NCBI GenBank assembly: GCA_024529925.1
Contig: JAFEUB010000787.1
Span: 3,729,501 to 3,793,500 of the forward strand
Source of the DNA: Ophthalmolycus amberensis
Lineage: Eukaryota > Chordata > Actinopteri > Perciformes > Zoarcidae
Length of the DNA stretch: 64,000 nt
Reading direction: 5' to 3'
Below, piece by piece: positions 1 to 12,600 of this stretch. How positions within the stretch are numbered: position 1 is the stretch's first letter; each line of letters begins with the position of its first letter. The notes beneath the pieces were generated by a model, which made no database searches, was not told the origin of the DNA, and was given only the letters and a program-made list of their open reading frames with translations. The translations under genes were made by a program, and so were the position numbers.

Positions 1-50
1 TTTCTCCATTCATCACACGTAAACCATCCATTGTGTGTGTTGGTTCTTAC

Positions 51-129
51 TTGGTGAGCTCCTCCTTGATTTTCATTGGCTCGTGGGGATAAAACTTGAC
101 CCGGAAACACATCGTGTACGGCTGCTGAG
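51..129 (-). CDS. frmd3: FRMD3 coding exon 4
   Basis: 79 nt encoding QQPYTMCFRVKFYPHEPMKI followed by KEELT and two bases, with donor GTAAGA. The acceptor is a tandem CAGCAG. Starting at 129 keeps the same residue spacing as the human protein; starting at 132 would add one codon. Confidence 0.9.
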
Positions 130-572
130 CTGCTGAAAACAAGAGAAGGCCGTTTAGAAGAGAGAAGAATTTAGCAAAGAAGAAAGCAGAAGAGAAAGAC
201 GAGAGAAATGAGAGAAGACAAGTAGACGTCTTCAATTAGAAGAGGAGAGGAGAAAGGAGAGAAGAGAGATAAATGAACGAGTGCAAGACAGAAGAGGAGC
301 AGAGCAATGAGGATTATGTAAAACTGAGGAGAAAAATAAGTTGGAGACGAAAAAAGAAATCAGGGTATGCCTCTAATACTGATTAGTCATTTGATAATTA
401 CAGTAATTAGTCATCACCCCCACACAACACACACACACACACCACACACAAAGTGCCTCACACACACACACACACACACACACACCGCACACACACTAAG
501 TGCCTAATTTGAGCTGGGGTCTGCTTCTTGTCCTTTGATCTGAATTCTGATTCATTTAATTTCTGATTCCTA

Positions 573-608
<36 letters not shown>

Positions 609-1132
609 TGTGTGTGTGTGTGTGTGTGGGTGTGTGTGTGTGTGTAGTTGCTGCTGGAGAGAATTTGAGCTTTGAATGATATTTTAATCGGCATGGTAAC
701 AGACATACACACACTTAAATAAGTTCACACAAACGCACACAGTCAACGATGTGGCGCTCGGATCAAACGACAGCAGTCGTCTAAACTCCCTCTCGGGGTC
801 TCACTGATCTCTCAACATTGCATACGAACACACATTCATGCACACACATGCTGACATTCAAAGTTTACTTGTCGAAGTCGTCAGTTGGAACAGGAGGGTT
901 ATGAGAGCTGTTTGCATCCCGTTTCCTGTCAATCCGTTTTATTTTTTTAACCATTTCTAGTGAAGTTTTGTCGTATCCTGCTCTAAAGACGCAATCCTCC
1001 CACCCGCGCTCCAAAAAATTTGAGCTGCTTTTTGCCAGGGCTTAAGGGACAAAGATGCTTTAAAAAAAATTAGTTTTTAAAAGAAACAAACAAAAAAGAA
1101 TGTTTCAAGGGAAAGTGAATTGGCACAATAGT

Positions 1133-1170
<38 letters not shown>

Positions 1171-2520
1171 TGTGACGCATATGCATGTAAGCTGAGACGC
1201 ACAAAGAGAAAATAAATCACAAGTCATGCTTCCTAATTTGAGAGTAAATGCTGCCACAGGGAGAAATGATGTGTCAGTACGACTCAGATCTATTCAACAC
1301 TCGTCCTCCGTCCCTCTCTCTTATCTCTTTTTCTTTCTGCAGCCTCTCTCATCTCTAACTGTCTCTCAAATCTCCTCTTTTCTCTCTCTTTTTCTTCCCT
1401 AATCTGACTTCTTTCTTTAGCTACATCATCTATCACTGTCTCCTCTCTCTACCCCTCTGAATTAGCCCCCACACATTTCCTCTTTATCATTCGTTTCCCC
1501 CCACTTTCTCTCTTCCTCCATCTCCTCATCCTCCCCCCTCCTGCCCTCACGCACATGTTCTGATGAAGCAGGGCACGCCACTAACAGCTGCTTTATTAAT
1601 TTATAGCAGGACAGAAAGAACAGGACAGCCATTAAAAGGGTGGGCTAACTTCAGATATGTTTTTGCTGAGTGCACAGATAATTGACGAGCGTCACACTGT
1701 TCTAAGTGTGATGCTCGTAGCAGCAGAGCATCAGTTCCAACAGTAGACATCAGGATTTGGTATCAGTCCAAGGAGATGAATCCAATTTACCGGGGCTCAG
1801 ATAAGATCTGCATCCATGTAGCTGGCAGGCTAATGGAGCTAAATATTTTTGCACAGATGTAAATGCATCATCCCTTCAGTTTTACGTGATCCACGAAACT
1901 TGTCACTGGTTAAACTTGCACGTCCACTGAAGGCCGCCTGTTTACTTGTTTGACGACTGAGTTCTCTACCTTCTGGCTTGTGCTCCCCTGCAATGTCTTT
2001 GTAGTTCACTCGGTCTGTTCGTTTATTTTCAAATGGGCCACTTGTCCCTCTGGCAGTTTGTTGTGTCACTCTGTCTGTCTCTGTTTGTCTGCCTGTGGTG
2101 TTGTCTGGCTCTGTCACTATACTCATGGTGAGTGCATGTGAGCAATGTGTCCTGGGGATGAAGTCGGTGATAAAACTTGTATACAAGTACATTTCCTAAA
2201 TAATATTTGCAAAATTACAAACAACAGATGTATATACACTTTTTATTTTCCTTTTTTTACCACGCATAATGAATGTCCCATTCAATAGGGCACACGCTGG
2301 TATCGGATGTTTTGTTTTTTAATTGTTTGAATATCCAGTGGATTTACCACTCTGGTGCGCATGCTGTCATGACCTCAGAGTCTCTGTGCTGTTGTCTGTT
2401 TGTCGTGTTCATCGTTGTGTACACTCAGACTGATGCAGAACACACAGAAAAACACAAACGGAGCAGAAGTGACACTTACACTTCATCTGCCTCACCACGG
2501 GCTTGTTGGGCTCCAGCCAG

Positions 2521-2610
<90 letters not shown>

Positions 2611-2613
2611 GAG

Positions 2614-2693
<80 letters not shown>

Positions 2694-3588
2694 CCAATGT
2701 TACCCTGAAATAAGAATAGTAACTTTTCGAGCTAAAAAACAATATGCTGCCATTTCAATTCCGAATCAAAGATCTCTGGTTGGTTCATTGCTCAAGCTTA
2801 AAATAAGCTAATTGAGGCAGCATTTGGACATTTTAATGGTTGAAACAACTGCACCCATCAAAGAAGATAAAAACTTCACTGATGCCATTATTCTGTTATA
2901 AGGTTGTCTTTACTGCACTCTATTGTACTCATGGTGTTTATATGGAGACTCATTTTGTTATTATTTGTCACTTGAACTTACAATATAATGTACTGACTGC
3001 CTCCTGATTTATATCCAACAATCCCACTTTGGCTGGTTAGAGCAGTGTCCTGTTAGTGGGTGTCATCATTAGTTTCTTTATCTTTGTTCTTCTGTGTATT
3101 TGTGCAGCTATATGATTAAAATATTTGAATATAAATGGTGTTGATAAGAAGATTGTGCTTCAGAGGCTTCAAAACTGCATCGAGGGATAATACAACTTGT
3201 ATTCATTTAGATATTTCTTTTCACTGCAATGTTTTATGAAAACTCTATACAAACAAACTTGAAGAACTATTTCTTGCCTCAAGATAAAATCATGAGACTG
3301 GAGTCTTCTGTTCTAGTACCAAAACAATTAGTCGTTAATCAATCAACAGTAAATGATTCATCAACATTTTAGATAATTATTTATTGGTAAGTTAACCCCC
3401 CAAAAATGGTCAATCCGCTTCTTAAATTGTGAGGATTTGCCTCTTTCTCTGTTTTGTACTTTTTTAAACTGCATATCTTTGACTTTTGGACTGTTGGAGA
3501 GACAAAACAAGCAAATTAAAGACATCCCTCTGGGCTTTTTTTAACACATTTTATAAGCTAAACAACAACACCACTGCTTCGGTTGTTC

Positions 3589-3669
<81 letters not shown>

Positions 3670-6600
3670 TAGTTACCCTCTGTTTCTCGGGGTCCACATA
3701 TCGAATACCAAAGTAGTCTTTCTCAAGTAGGTTGTAGTGGTTACACACATGGTCCAGGAGGAACTGGCCTTTAGTATCTCTCTGTAAAGACATAAAACAC
3801 ACAAATCCTGTTAAAATGTAAGGGCATTATTTTGTGAACAGTCTGCTTCTTTCATCCAAGCAATGTCTCCACCCATGGTGATAATAAATCCCATAAACCT
3901 CACAGCTGCATCACTGTGCCATAACAAACAATCCCCTACCCCCTGGGTGATATACCAGTGATGTACATGTCGCATCAGGGTGAAACATATATGTCAATAG
4001 CTTTTAGGTCGCTTGGCAACAGTATTTCTGGCGGTCATATTCCATACACAGCCTCCTAACATGCTGGTAAATAAAGTTCATAAACAGATCATGAACACAG
4101 AGAGATCAATAATCACTCTGCATTTATTACCTGCCCCATAGTCAATATGTACTCATCACATACAGACACAAGCATTGCCATGTTTAAGTCTATGTAGCTG
4201 AGCACAAAACAACACTTTCAGGTGTCAATAAGGTGCGACCATACTTGCGCGCACACACACATAAAATAAAATATATATACGCATGATGCTGCACGTGTGT
4301 CTCTCCTATCTCCGAACAAATGCACTTCATTCCCATCTTCTTAAGCCATTGACTATAAATTCAATATTCCTTAAATTGCTATTTTGTCATTTTATATGCA
4401 TCACAGATCACCTCAAGACTTGTGATTAAGTGCGTGTGTGTGTGTGTGTGTGTGTGTGTCCTATGACTGTTCTATAACCTGCTGATGGATGTGGATTCAG
4501 TGCTCAGTTAAGCAGGACTAATTGATTCAGTTGGAAATCATCTGTTTGCCCTTGTTGTGATTTATTCACCACTGGAGACACACTAACACACACAACACAG
4601 CTGGGTCTCTGGCCACAACATGTATTACTACCAATCGGCACGAATGTCAGAATGCCAAAAAATCATGACGCTTCTCCATAGCAACTGATCACTTCTTTTA
4701 CGTACTTGCCTGTACTAACAAAGACTAATCATGGCTGGTTGTGTCCCAGACACACTTTTAACTGCAGGAGGAACCTGTCCTGGTTGTCTTTATTGACTGT
4801 GAAGCACCTTTTTACACACTTCTTTTACACTAAAGGTGCCTCATGTTTTCTGCAGGCCACAACCTCCGCGTCTGAAAAAAGAAGCCAATGCCAAACTGCT
4901 TTGAACTAGTTTCAAGTCTTCGTCAATACAGCATGATGTTAATTTAGTAAAATGATGATCCCTTCGAGAGTAAAATAGACAGCAGGGTACGCTTTAGGGA
5001 GTGGCTACCTTGTGATTGACAGGTCGCTTACCACGACATTGTCCGGTCTGGGAGTTATGTTAGTTAGTATGTCTAACCCTTTCACAGTGTGTTTTCACTT
5101 CATGAAAGTTCAGGAACCTCTTCGGTCACCTAAAATGTCTTGTTCAGCGCTCGGCCCACCCTCTCGTGTCACTTCTGGTTGCAAAATAAACAGATGGACG
5201 ACAGCCAAAAACCAAGATGGCGGCAGCCAAATTGCCAAACTTCAGGCTTCATAACAACAGTCCACAAACCAATGGGTGACTTCATGGTGACTACATCCAC
5301 TTCATATAATAGTCGTCTCAGTCTTCTTTGAATGGAAATGATTGAGAATCAGGCAGAAACTTGTCCGACATCCCTGATGTTTTTCTCTTCTATCAAATGG
5401 ATGCCATGTCAGCAATGGTTGGTATGTTTTGGTCTTAATCAACATGCAAGCTGAGGGCATTAGCTTGATGCATTAGCTTTGTTTGCTAATTCTATGTGCA
5501 GACATTTGCATATTATACGCACCATAGGGTGAGTTATTGACAACGGCTGCAGTTGAATAAGGCGTGAACCTCAGTAACAGGCCAACTCAGTTCAGCAGAT
5601 AAAATAAAAGAGCACTTTGTTGAGTTATAGCAACAACCCAGCGTGATATTTAGCCTATAGTTTTCTTTAGTTTAATTTTCTCCATCACTTTTGCTGACAC
5701 CTCCCCCATCTTCACCATGAGCTTCAGGATGTTTGGGGAGATTTAACTAAGAATTTCCATCTTACACCTGCTGGCTTTACTTCACCACCAGCAGCATCTA
5801 CACTTGTCCTCTTTCCTTTCTTCGTGGGCCGATTCATGAAGATGCTTCAAGTCACTGGAGCTAATTGTCAAATAGTTGCCAACCTCAATAAATATTGTTA
5901 TTTACGTACAATTCATCACTACTTAATGATATGCAACCTGAGGTTGTCCCTTAACTTCTCCAGTCCTTCTCCTCTCCAGAAAATCTCTTGGAACCAACTG
6001 TTTCTCTTTTGTGTTGAATACAAAGTGAAAAAGATCTTAAAGTGACTCTGTCTTTTGAGGTACCCGTCACACAGCATCTAAAGTAAACCCTTGAAGCTGT
6101 GCATATGTTGTGTTTGGTAAACACTGCAAGCTCTCACCAAGGCAATCTTTTCGTGGTGAATCATGCTCCATTTATCACGAAACAATCTTGTCATGTGCAG
6201 CAATTGCAGTAAACGGTACACTGTAACGAATTGCTGTAAATTTACGGTGGATTTTCAACAGTATCTTACATTATTTCATATGACTGTAACATACAGTTAA
6301 TTGTTCATCCCTCGCATGTAAATTGCAAGACCTGAGAACAGCTCAAATGGACTTTCAAAAACCAGACAACGAGCAGGCGTCAGAAATTGCTGCCTTGAAG
6401 GAGCAGATGGCCGCTAAAGAGCTCAGTTGGGAGCAGGGGAAACAAAAAATGATGAAGGCTCTCAAGTCAGAGAGAGAACGTAGGAAGATAGCACTGGCGG
6501 ACAAGAAAACCATGGTGATGGAGATGGAGGAAGTGATCAGCTCTCTGAGTCAAAGTCCAAACCAGGACAGCCCAGCTGAAGAGGTGCAGGGCCAAGACCA

Positions 6601-9600
6601 CCAGCAAACTCTCAGCAGACAGCTGCAGGACCTGAGAACAGCCCAACTGGACTCTCAAAAACCAGACAACCAGCTGGCGTCAGAAAATGCTGCCTTGAAG
6701 GAGCAGATGGCCGCCAAAGAGCTCAGTTGGGAGCAGGAGAGACAAAAAATGATGAAGGCTCTCGTGTCAGAGAGAGAGCGTAGGTAAAAGGCAAAGGTGG
6801 ACAAGAACGTCACAGAAGGAGAAGGACGAAATCATCAGTTCTCTTCGTCAAAGTCTGCTTGAAAAGCAGAATGAGATAGAGTTGGTCAACAGCCAGTGGA
6901 GTGCCAAGTTCAACCAGGTTGTTGAGTCCTTGAATGAGGAGAACAACACGTTCAAAAAGAACTGTTTGAAGAAGGCACATCATGTAATATTTGGCTTGGA
7001 CAAAAAGAATGTGATGGACTTGGATGCAAAGTTGCTTGTGAGAGAGAAGGAAAATGTCACTGAGCTCAAAACTCAGCAAGAGAACTTTGAGAAGAAGCTG
7101 AGTCAGAACATCCTGGACCTGGAGAGCTACACCACACGGAAAGACAGCGAGCTCATCCGGAGCGAGGCGGAGTGGAAAATAAAACTCACGGCTCTGGAAG
7201 ATCGGATGAGATGCGAGCTTGCTGCAAAGGAGGAGAGCTTCCAGAGAGAGCAGGAGCTGCAGAGACAGAGCAGAGAGATGGAGGAAGAGTGGCGCAACCA
7301 AAAGGAGGAGGAGATCAAGCTCCTGACACAGCAAAACGCTGACCTCCAGGTACATAACCTCAGCCTTCAGGAGCTCGCCCAACAAACTGACAAGGAGAAG
7401 GCGCAGTTCAAGAAGGAGGAGAAGAAAGTCAGGAAGGAGGCGGAAAAGATGCTGGAGAAGGACAGAAAAGAGGAGGAAGAAAGAGAGAAGAAAGAGAGGA
7501 AAGAAAATGAGAAAAGACAAAAGGAGGAACTGAAAAGACAAAAGAAAGAAAAGAAGTTGATGGAGAAGAAAGAGAAGGGGAGGAAGTAGAAAATAGAGAA
7601 GCAACATCCTTTCTCTTCTCCTCACCCATCCCCACTTCTACCCCATCCCCATATTAATATTTTCACCTCAAGACAATCCTAAATATGACTTAGTGAGGGC
7701 AGTGAAAACTTGTCTAACATTTAAGTTCAACTAGCCCTGGTCTTTAATCAAAGATCATTCAGAAAGTGATCTTTTGTGTTATATCTACAGTTACATAACT
7801 CAAACCCTTATCTTATTCAAAGGTTTAAAGTAAGTGCCATAAGTCCAAGTGTAGATTTTAAATGTGGGGGTCAAGCAGGAGTACAGAAATTGAATACTAT
7901 AGGCTTTGTATGTATAGTTCCCAACCTTTTTAGAATGTAGTTGCTTACGTGTGACACCTCATCAAATAGCCTTAGTGTGTATATGAACTTGAGCAGTGAA
8001 ATAAGAAAGATACATCCCTCTCAGATTGTTTAATTTAAAGAGCTTTTAGATGCCTCTCAAAGAGGAAAATATGCAATATTTCATCAAAAGAAAAAAGAAA
8101 TAAAACCTTAGATAAAATTTAGTCTAACAGACATGTATGTTTATTTATGCTGGATTCTTTAATTATCTTGTCCTCCGGTTGGTAATCACTGCTTTAAACA
8201 TTCACATTTGTATCAAGAATATAACAAATATAGTTCACTTCAAGTCGTGTACCAGTTAATTGATAAAACAGTACTCTAGTATCGAGTTAGGACCATGTTA
8301 AGATGAGGGGAGAACATCTTTCTTTGTTTGATAACATTAAAAGTAACATTAGGCGAATGCAGACAAGAATGGGCTGAAGGAAGCTTTTAGTTCCTTTAAA
8401 AAGTGTTGACAGATTGGCCTCAAACAAAGCAAGATATTCCCTGTAAAAACACAGCAGACACTCAAAAATAGTAAAAACAGTTCAGTGAGTATAAACAGCA
8501 TTCGTGAACTGTCCACAACACCAGCACCAACACAGCAGCTTTATGTTACACACTAATCCAAGCAGGACAAAAATCATTTCAGTCAACGCACAAGGCAACA
8601 AACAATGAAGAAGAATTAAAAATAAAACGAGTGCACTTCATGCAATACACAGAAGGAGTTCATATATAGGCTAACCACACAAACACGCTACACGGAGCAC
8701 ATTATCATATCAATGTTTAACTAAACACCATCTCCAGATGTTCTGCAATCTACTGTAGGCTGCCAGACACAAACAGAATAGCATAGTTACTATATGGTCA
8801 CCCATTGCCTTGCAATATGTTACACTTATGTGATTACTTCTTTAGTAACGAGAACAATTTTTTCTTTTTTTCTTTAATATTTGAAATTCAGTAATTACAT
8901 TTGAGTTACTAATCCCAGTAATGCTGCGTTACTTTGACAGTTAGGGGCAAATTGTTCTGGCTGAGACGACTGGATGTGTAAATGGATTGGAATTGATATC
9001 AGATTGTCTCTTACAGTGTCAAATAGCTTGGAGCTGGATGTGGTTAGCCTCTACCAGAAAAGTAATAAACACAAGTTGTCTGATTTTAATGTCTAGTTAG
9101 TTGGTGAGCTAACGTTGTTGAACCTACATTGAGTCACCTGGTTTTGTTCAGACAGCTGGAGAGGCTACCATCAAGCTAGCTGGTGACGGTCAGTAAATCC
9201 CTCCAAAATGTAGACTGTCTGCTTTGAAAGCATAAATGTTTTCTATTTCTAAACATGACAATAATATGTGACATGCATGTGTTGAGGATTTAAAGTTATT
9301 TAAAGGCACAAAACTGACAAATATAACTAATTACTTCCGCCGGTCACGTCATTAACAAAGTAATGTAAAGGCTTTTTCTGTGTGTAACGAGTTGATTGAT
9401 TAACACTGTATTGAAAAACACTGTATTGAAAAAAATCAACAGCCCACCGAGGTGGATGTATGTGACATTTGTCACATTGTCAGCTGTTATTGATCTCAGA
9501 GACACCGTGTCCCTATTGGCTGGTTCAGGTTCACTGTTATATCACTTTGACACAAGTAAGCCGGATCAAGTGTGTCCCCCTGTGGGTGTAGCTGTGATCG

Positions 9601-9628
9601 TCTGTGTCTCCATGCTGGCCTGCCTGCG

Positions 9629-9663
<35 letters not shown>

Positions 9664-12600
9664 GGGGGGGTTTGTCTGTCTACATCTTTTTTGGATTTTC
9701 GGCTGATCCATGACAACAGTGTTACTAAGCTGTTCAATCTGAAGAGCAAACAGACAGAGAGACATACACACACACACTGAGGGAGGAGACAAATAGCAGA
9801 AGCAGAATGAAAACAGTCACGCTGCAAGCCGTTTCTGGCCAGATCATCAACGCCAAGAGAGAAGACCAGACAGAGAGTGAAGCAGGGCCAAACACACCGC
9901 AAGGATGGAGGCGAGAGCCGGCAAAGACAGAGCTAAAAAAGGAGTGAATGAAAGAGAGATTGGAAGATTGACTAAAAGTAGCGGGGCATTGTGCACTATC
10001 AAGGACAAAACCTACTTGAAGTAACTTTACCAGATGTTTTTTTGCAAATTTACAGAGATGCAGGAATAAATAATTGATTCCGTGTGTGTTTTTATACTCA
10101 ATATGCTGATAGTTTCCTATTTATTTTTTCCTTACAGCTTTTCTTTGCTTGGTCTCCGTCTGGTTGCTTTCTGTGGAAAAAATGGTCGCGGATAGATAGA
10201 CACACTCGAACGTACACGTCAAAGTGCACTTTGCTTCTGCTAAACTGAATTCACTCTACTCCGAGGCTCTATTTAAAGTGTGTGTATGTGTCTGTGTGTT
10301 GAAGCGAGGCAGAGAGAGGAGCACTTTGCCGTCATTAGGTGAGATCATGTAGAGACAGGATGACCGGGTTCATTTTTAATGCCCAGCCTTTGGATGTATA
10401 AAATATGTATTCAGCCCTTGTTGGACATGACATAGACTCTTTATTCCTCTCTTTCTCTCTGCCTCGCTCGCTAAGAATACCTTTTCTATGAAAGATAAAT
10501 CTCTTTCCCGCTTAAAAAAACGGAAAGTGGTTTGAAAACACTTAACTCTGTTTTTAAGGTATTTTCCAGCAATAACAGATTTATTTTTTTTGACCACTGG
10601 CAGTGGAAACACAACATGGACAAGTTGATATGTGAACTTGTTCGCAAACAGTTTCTTATTTACACATAGAGCAGTTACGGAAAAAATATTTTCATTCATT
10701 TGGAGTTTTGAATGTAAGTCCAATGTTCATTCTGTTTTTAGCTCTGTTTTGGGCTCTACCAACTACTGAGGGAAATGTCTGTCTCTGTAGCTGCTGAAGG
10801 CTCCATCTTGCTACCCCGCTTGCTGTTTGGTGCTGTTTGGTCGTGTACAAAAGGTTTATAGAGCATTTTAGCTGAAAACTGCTGCGGCTGAAAACACCAG
10901 TAACAAGCTTGTTTTGAATGACACAAGCAATAAAAAAACAGATTATTGTTTACGAAAATATAAAATCATGGAAAATAAAAATGGTAAATGAAGAATACAG
11001 TACTGACAATAAAAATATTGGTTGAGGTCATCCAAATCATGCATAGCCATACAGCTACATACATACGCCATGTTTGATTAGGAAGAGTAAAGAGTTGCAA
11101 CTTTGGAAACAGGTTAAAATAATGTCTTTTTGTTCAATTGGATAAACGAGTCTTTTAAGTTTATAGTAAATACCTTCAAGACATGTTTTTCCACAACTGT
11201 CTTGATCGAACCAAAATAGTTGTCCACTGATAAGTAAAATGCAAGAAGTTACCAATTAAAACAAACAAATTTTATATTCTCTGTTTAAATAAGTGTTGTT
11301 TTTTATTCTAAATAAGATGTTGTTCGTCATAATAACAATAAGCATTGGTTTCCGTCTAAAATCAGGTTTGGTTCGATCGTGACTCTTTGACCACTACGAG
11401 TCAAGCACTAGGACCCTGGGTGCCCTGGCCCAGTTAAACGCTGCTTGTTGTTTAATTAATATGCATGCCAGCTCAATTATGGTCCTTATCGACTTATTTC
11501 ATGACACGGCATACCTAATTGGCTGAGCTGAAACGCTGTAAGGGGAAAGAACGTTAAATTCCTGCAATCCTTGGATGAAGAAACCAACACACACACTCTG
11601 ATCTACACACACAGGGAATGAGTGAAGGCGAGGAGACATATAGAGAGTAGTGGGACTTTAAAAACAATCCCCTCTTTACCTTCACACATTTTTAAAAGCC
11701 TAGTGGCTGCCTTTGGACAAATGCTTCACTAATTTGTGTCTTTTTCTTCTCTGTTGTCACCGTAGCTATTCTTCAGAGAAATAGAGATATAAGACGCAAG
11801 TGGACCAATTTGCAGATTTATTTGCCAATTTGGATGAATGTGTAAGCAGGCTTTTGTGCATGTGTGACAACATTGTCCTCCTATTATTAACAGTGCCAAT
11901 ATTTCTAAAGCCAGTTTCTATTTAATACCCAAAACTCAACCCCCAAGCGAGCCAATGAATGGATCAATCCAGCGGCTTGACCAGGATGCAACAGAGACAA
12001 ATCAATGGTGGACGCAGGAATGAAGGGAAAAGCATCAAAGTAGAAGATCGGAGCTGAGAGTTAAAAGTTCTTCTCTTTCTATTTCTCTTCATTGTTGAAA
12101 AAACCCACAAATCATAAATATATATTGTGTATTGGCTTGTTCGAGCTTTTCATTGAAGCTACATGATGTTTACTCAAGATCAAAGCAATTGGAAATATTC
12201 TAGATATCTTCTCTATTAACACATTTTCCTAAAATTAAACCTGATGTATTTGGTATCTTTGGAAACTTTGGGACACTACTAGATATTAAAATATTTTTTT
12301 GCAGGTTTCAACAATGTTTGGCTGCACAGCATGAGTTTCTAATGACTCGTCAGCGAGTCAGCTGGTTTTAAAAGGCTATTTTTTAAACAATTTCTATGAT
12401 TAGACTGCTAGTATAAAAAAGTGGGGAAAGCGGGGAGGGTAACATCTTGAAACAAATTTTAAAAGTAAGCTACACTGGCAGGACTCACATAGAAATCATC
12501 CTCTGAAGCTACACTGACAACAAGATTGGAATAGAGAGGATCAAACACTTCCAATCAGGGAGCTGAATCATGGAAGCAATCCAATTTATATTAAGGAGAG

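Noticed and set aside
2273..2742. Overlapping ORFs of Arg/Glu or Ser/Leu repeats
   Set aside because: They are translations of the (GA)n microsatellite in several frames.
3486..3802. Val/Cys-repeat and Thr/His-repeat ORFs
   Set aside because: Translation of the (TG)n run; only the FRMD3 exon part of the minus-strand frame is coding.
6810..7625. 271-codon Leu-rich ORF on the minus strand
   Set aside because: It is the antisense shadow of the Lys/Glu-rich coiled-coil sequence on the plus strand.
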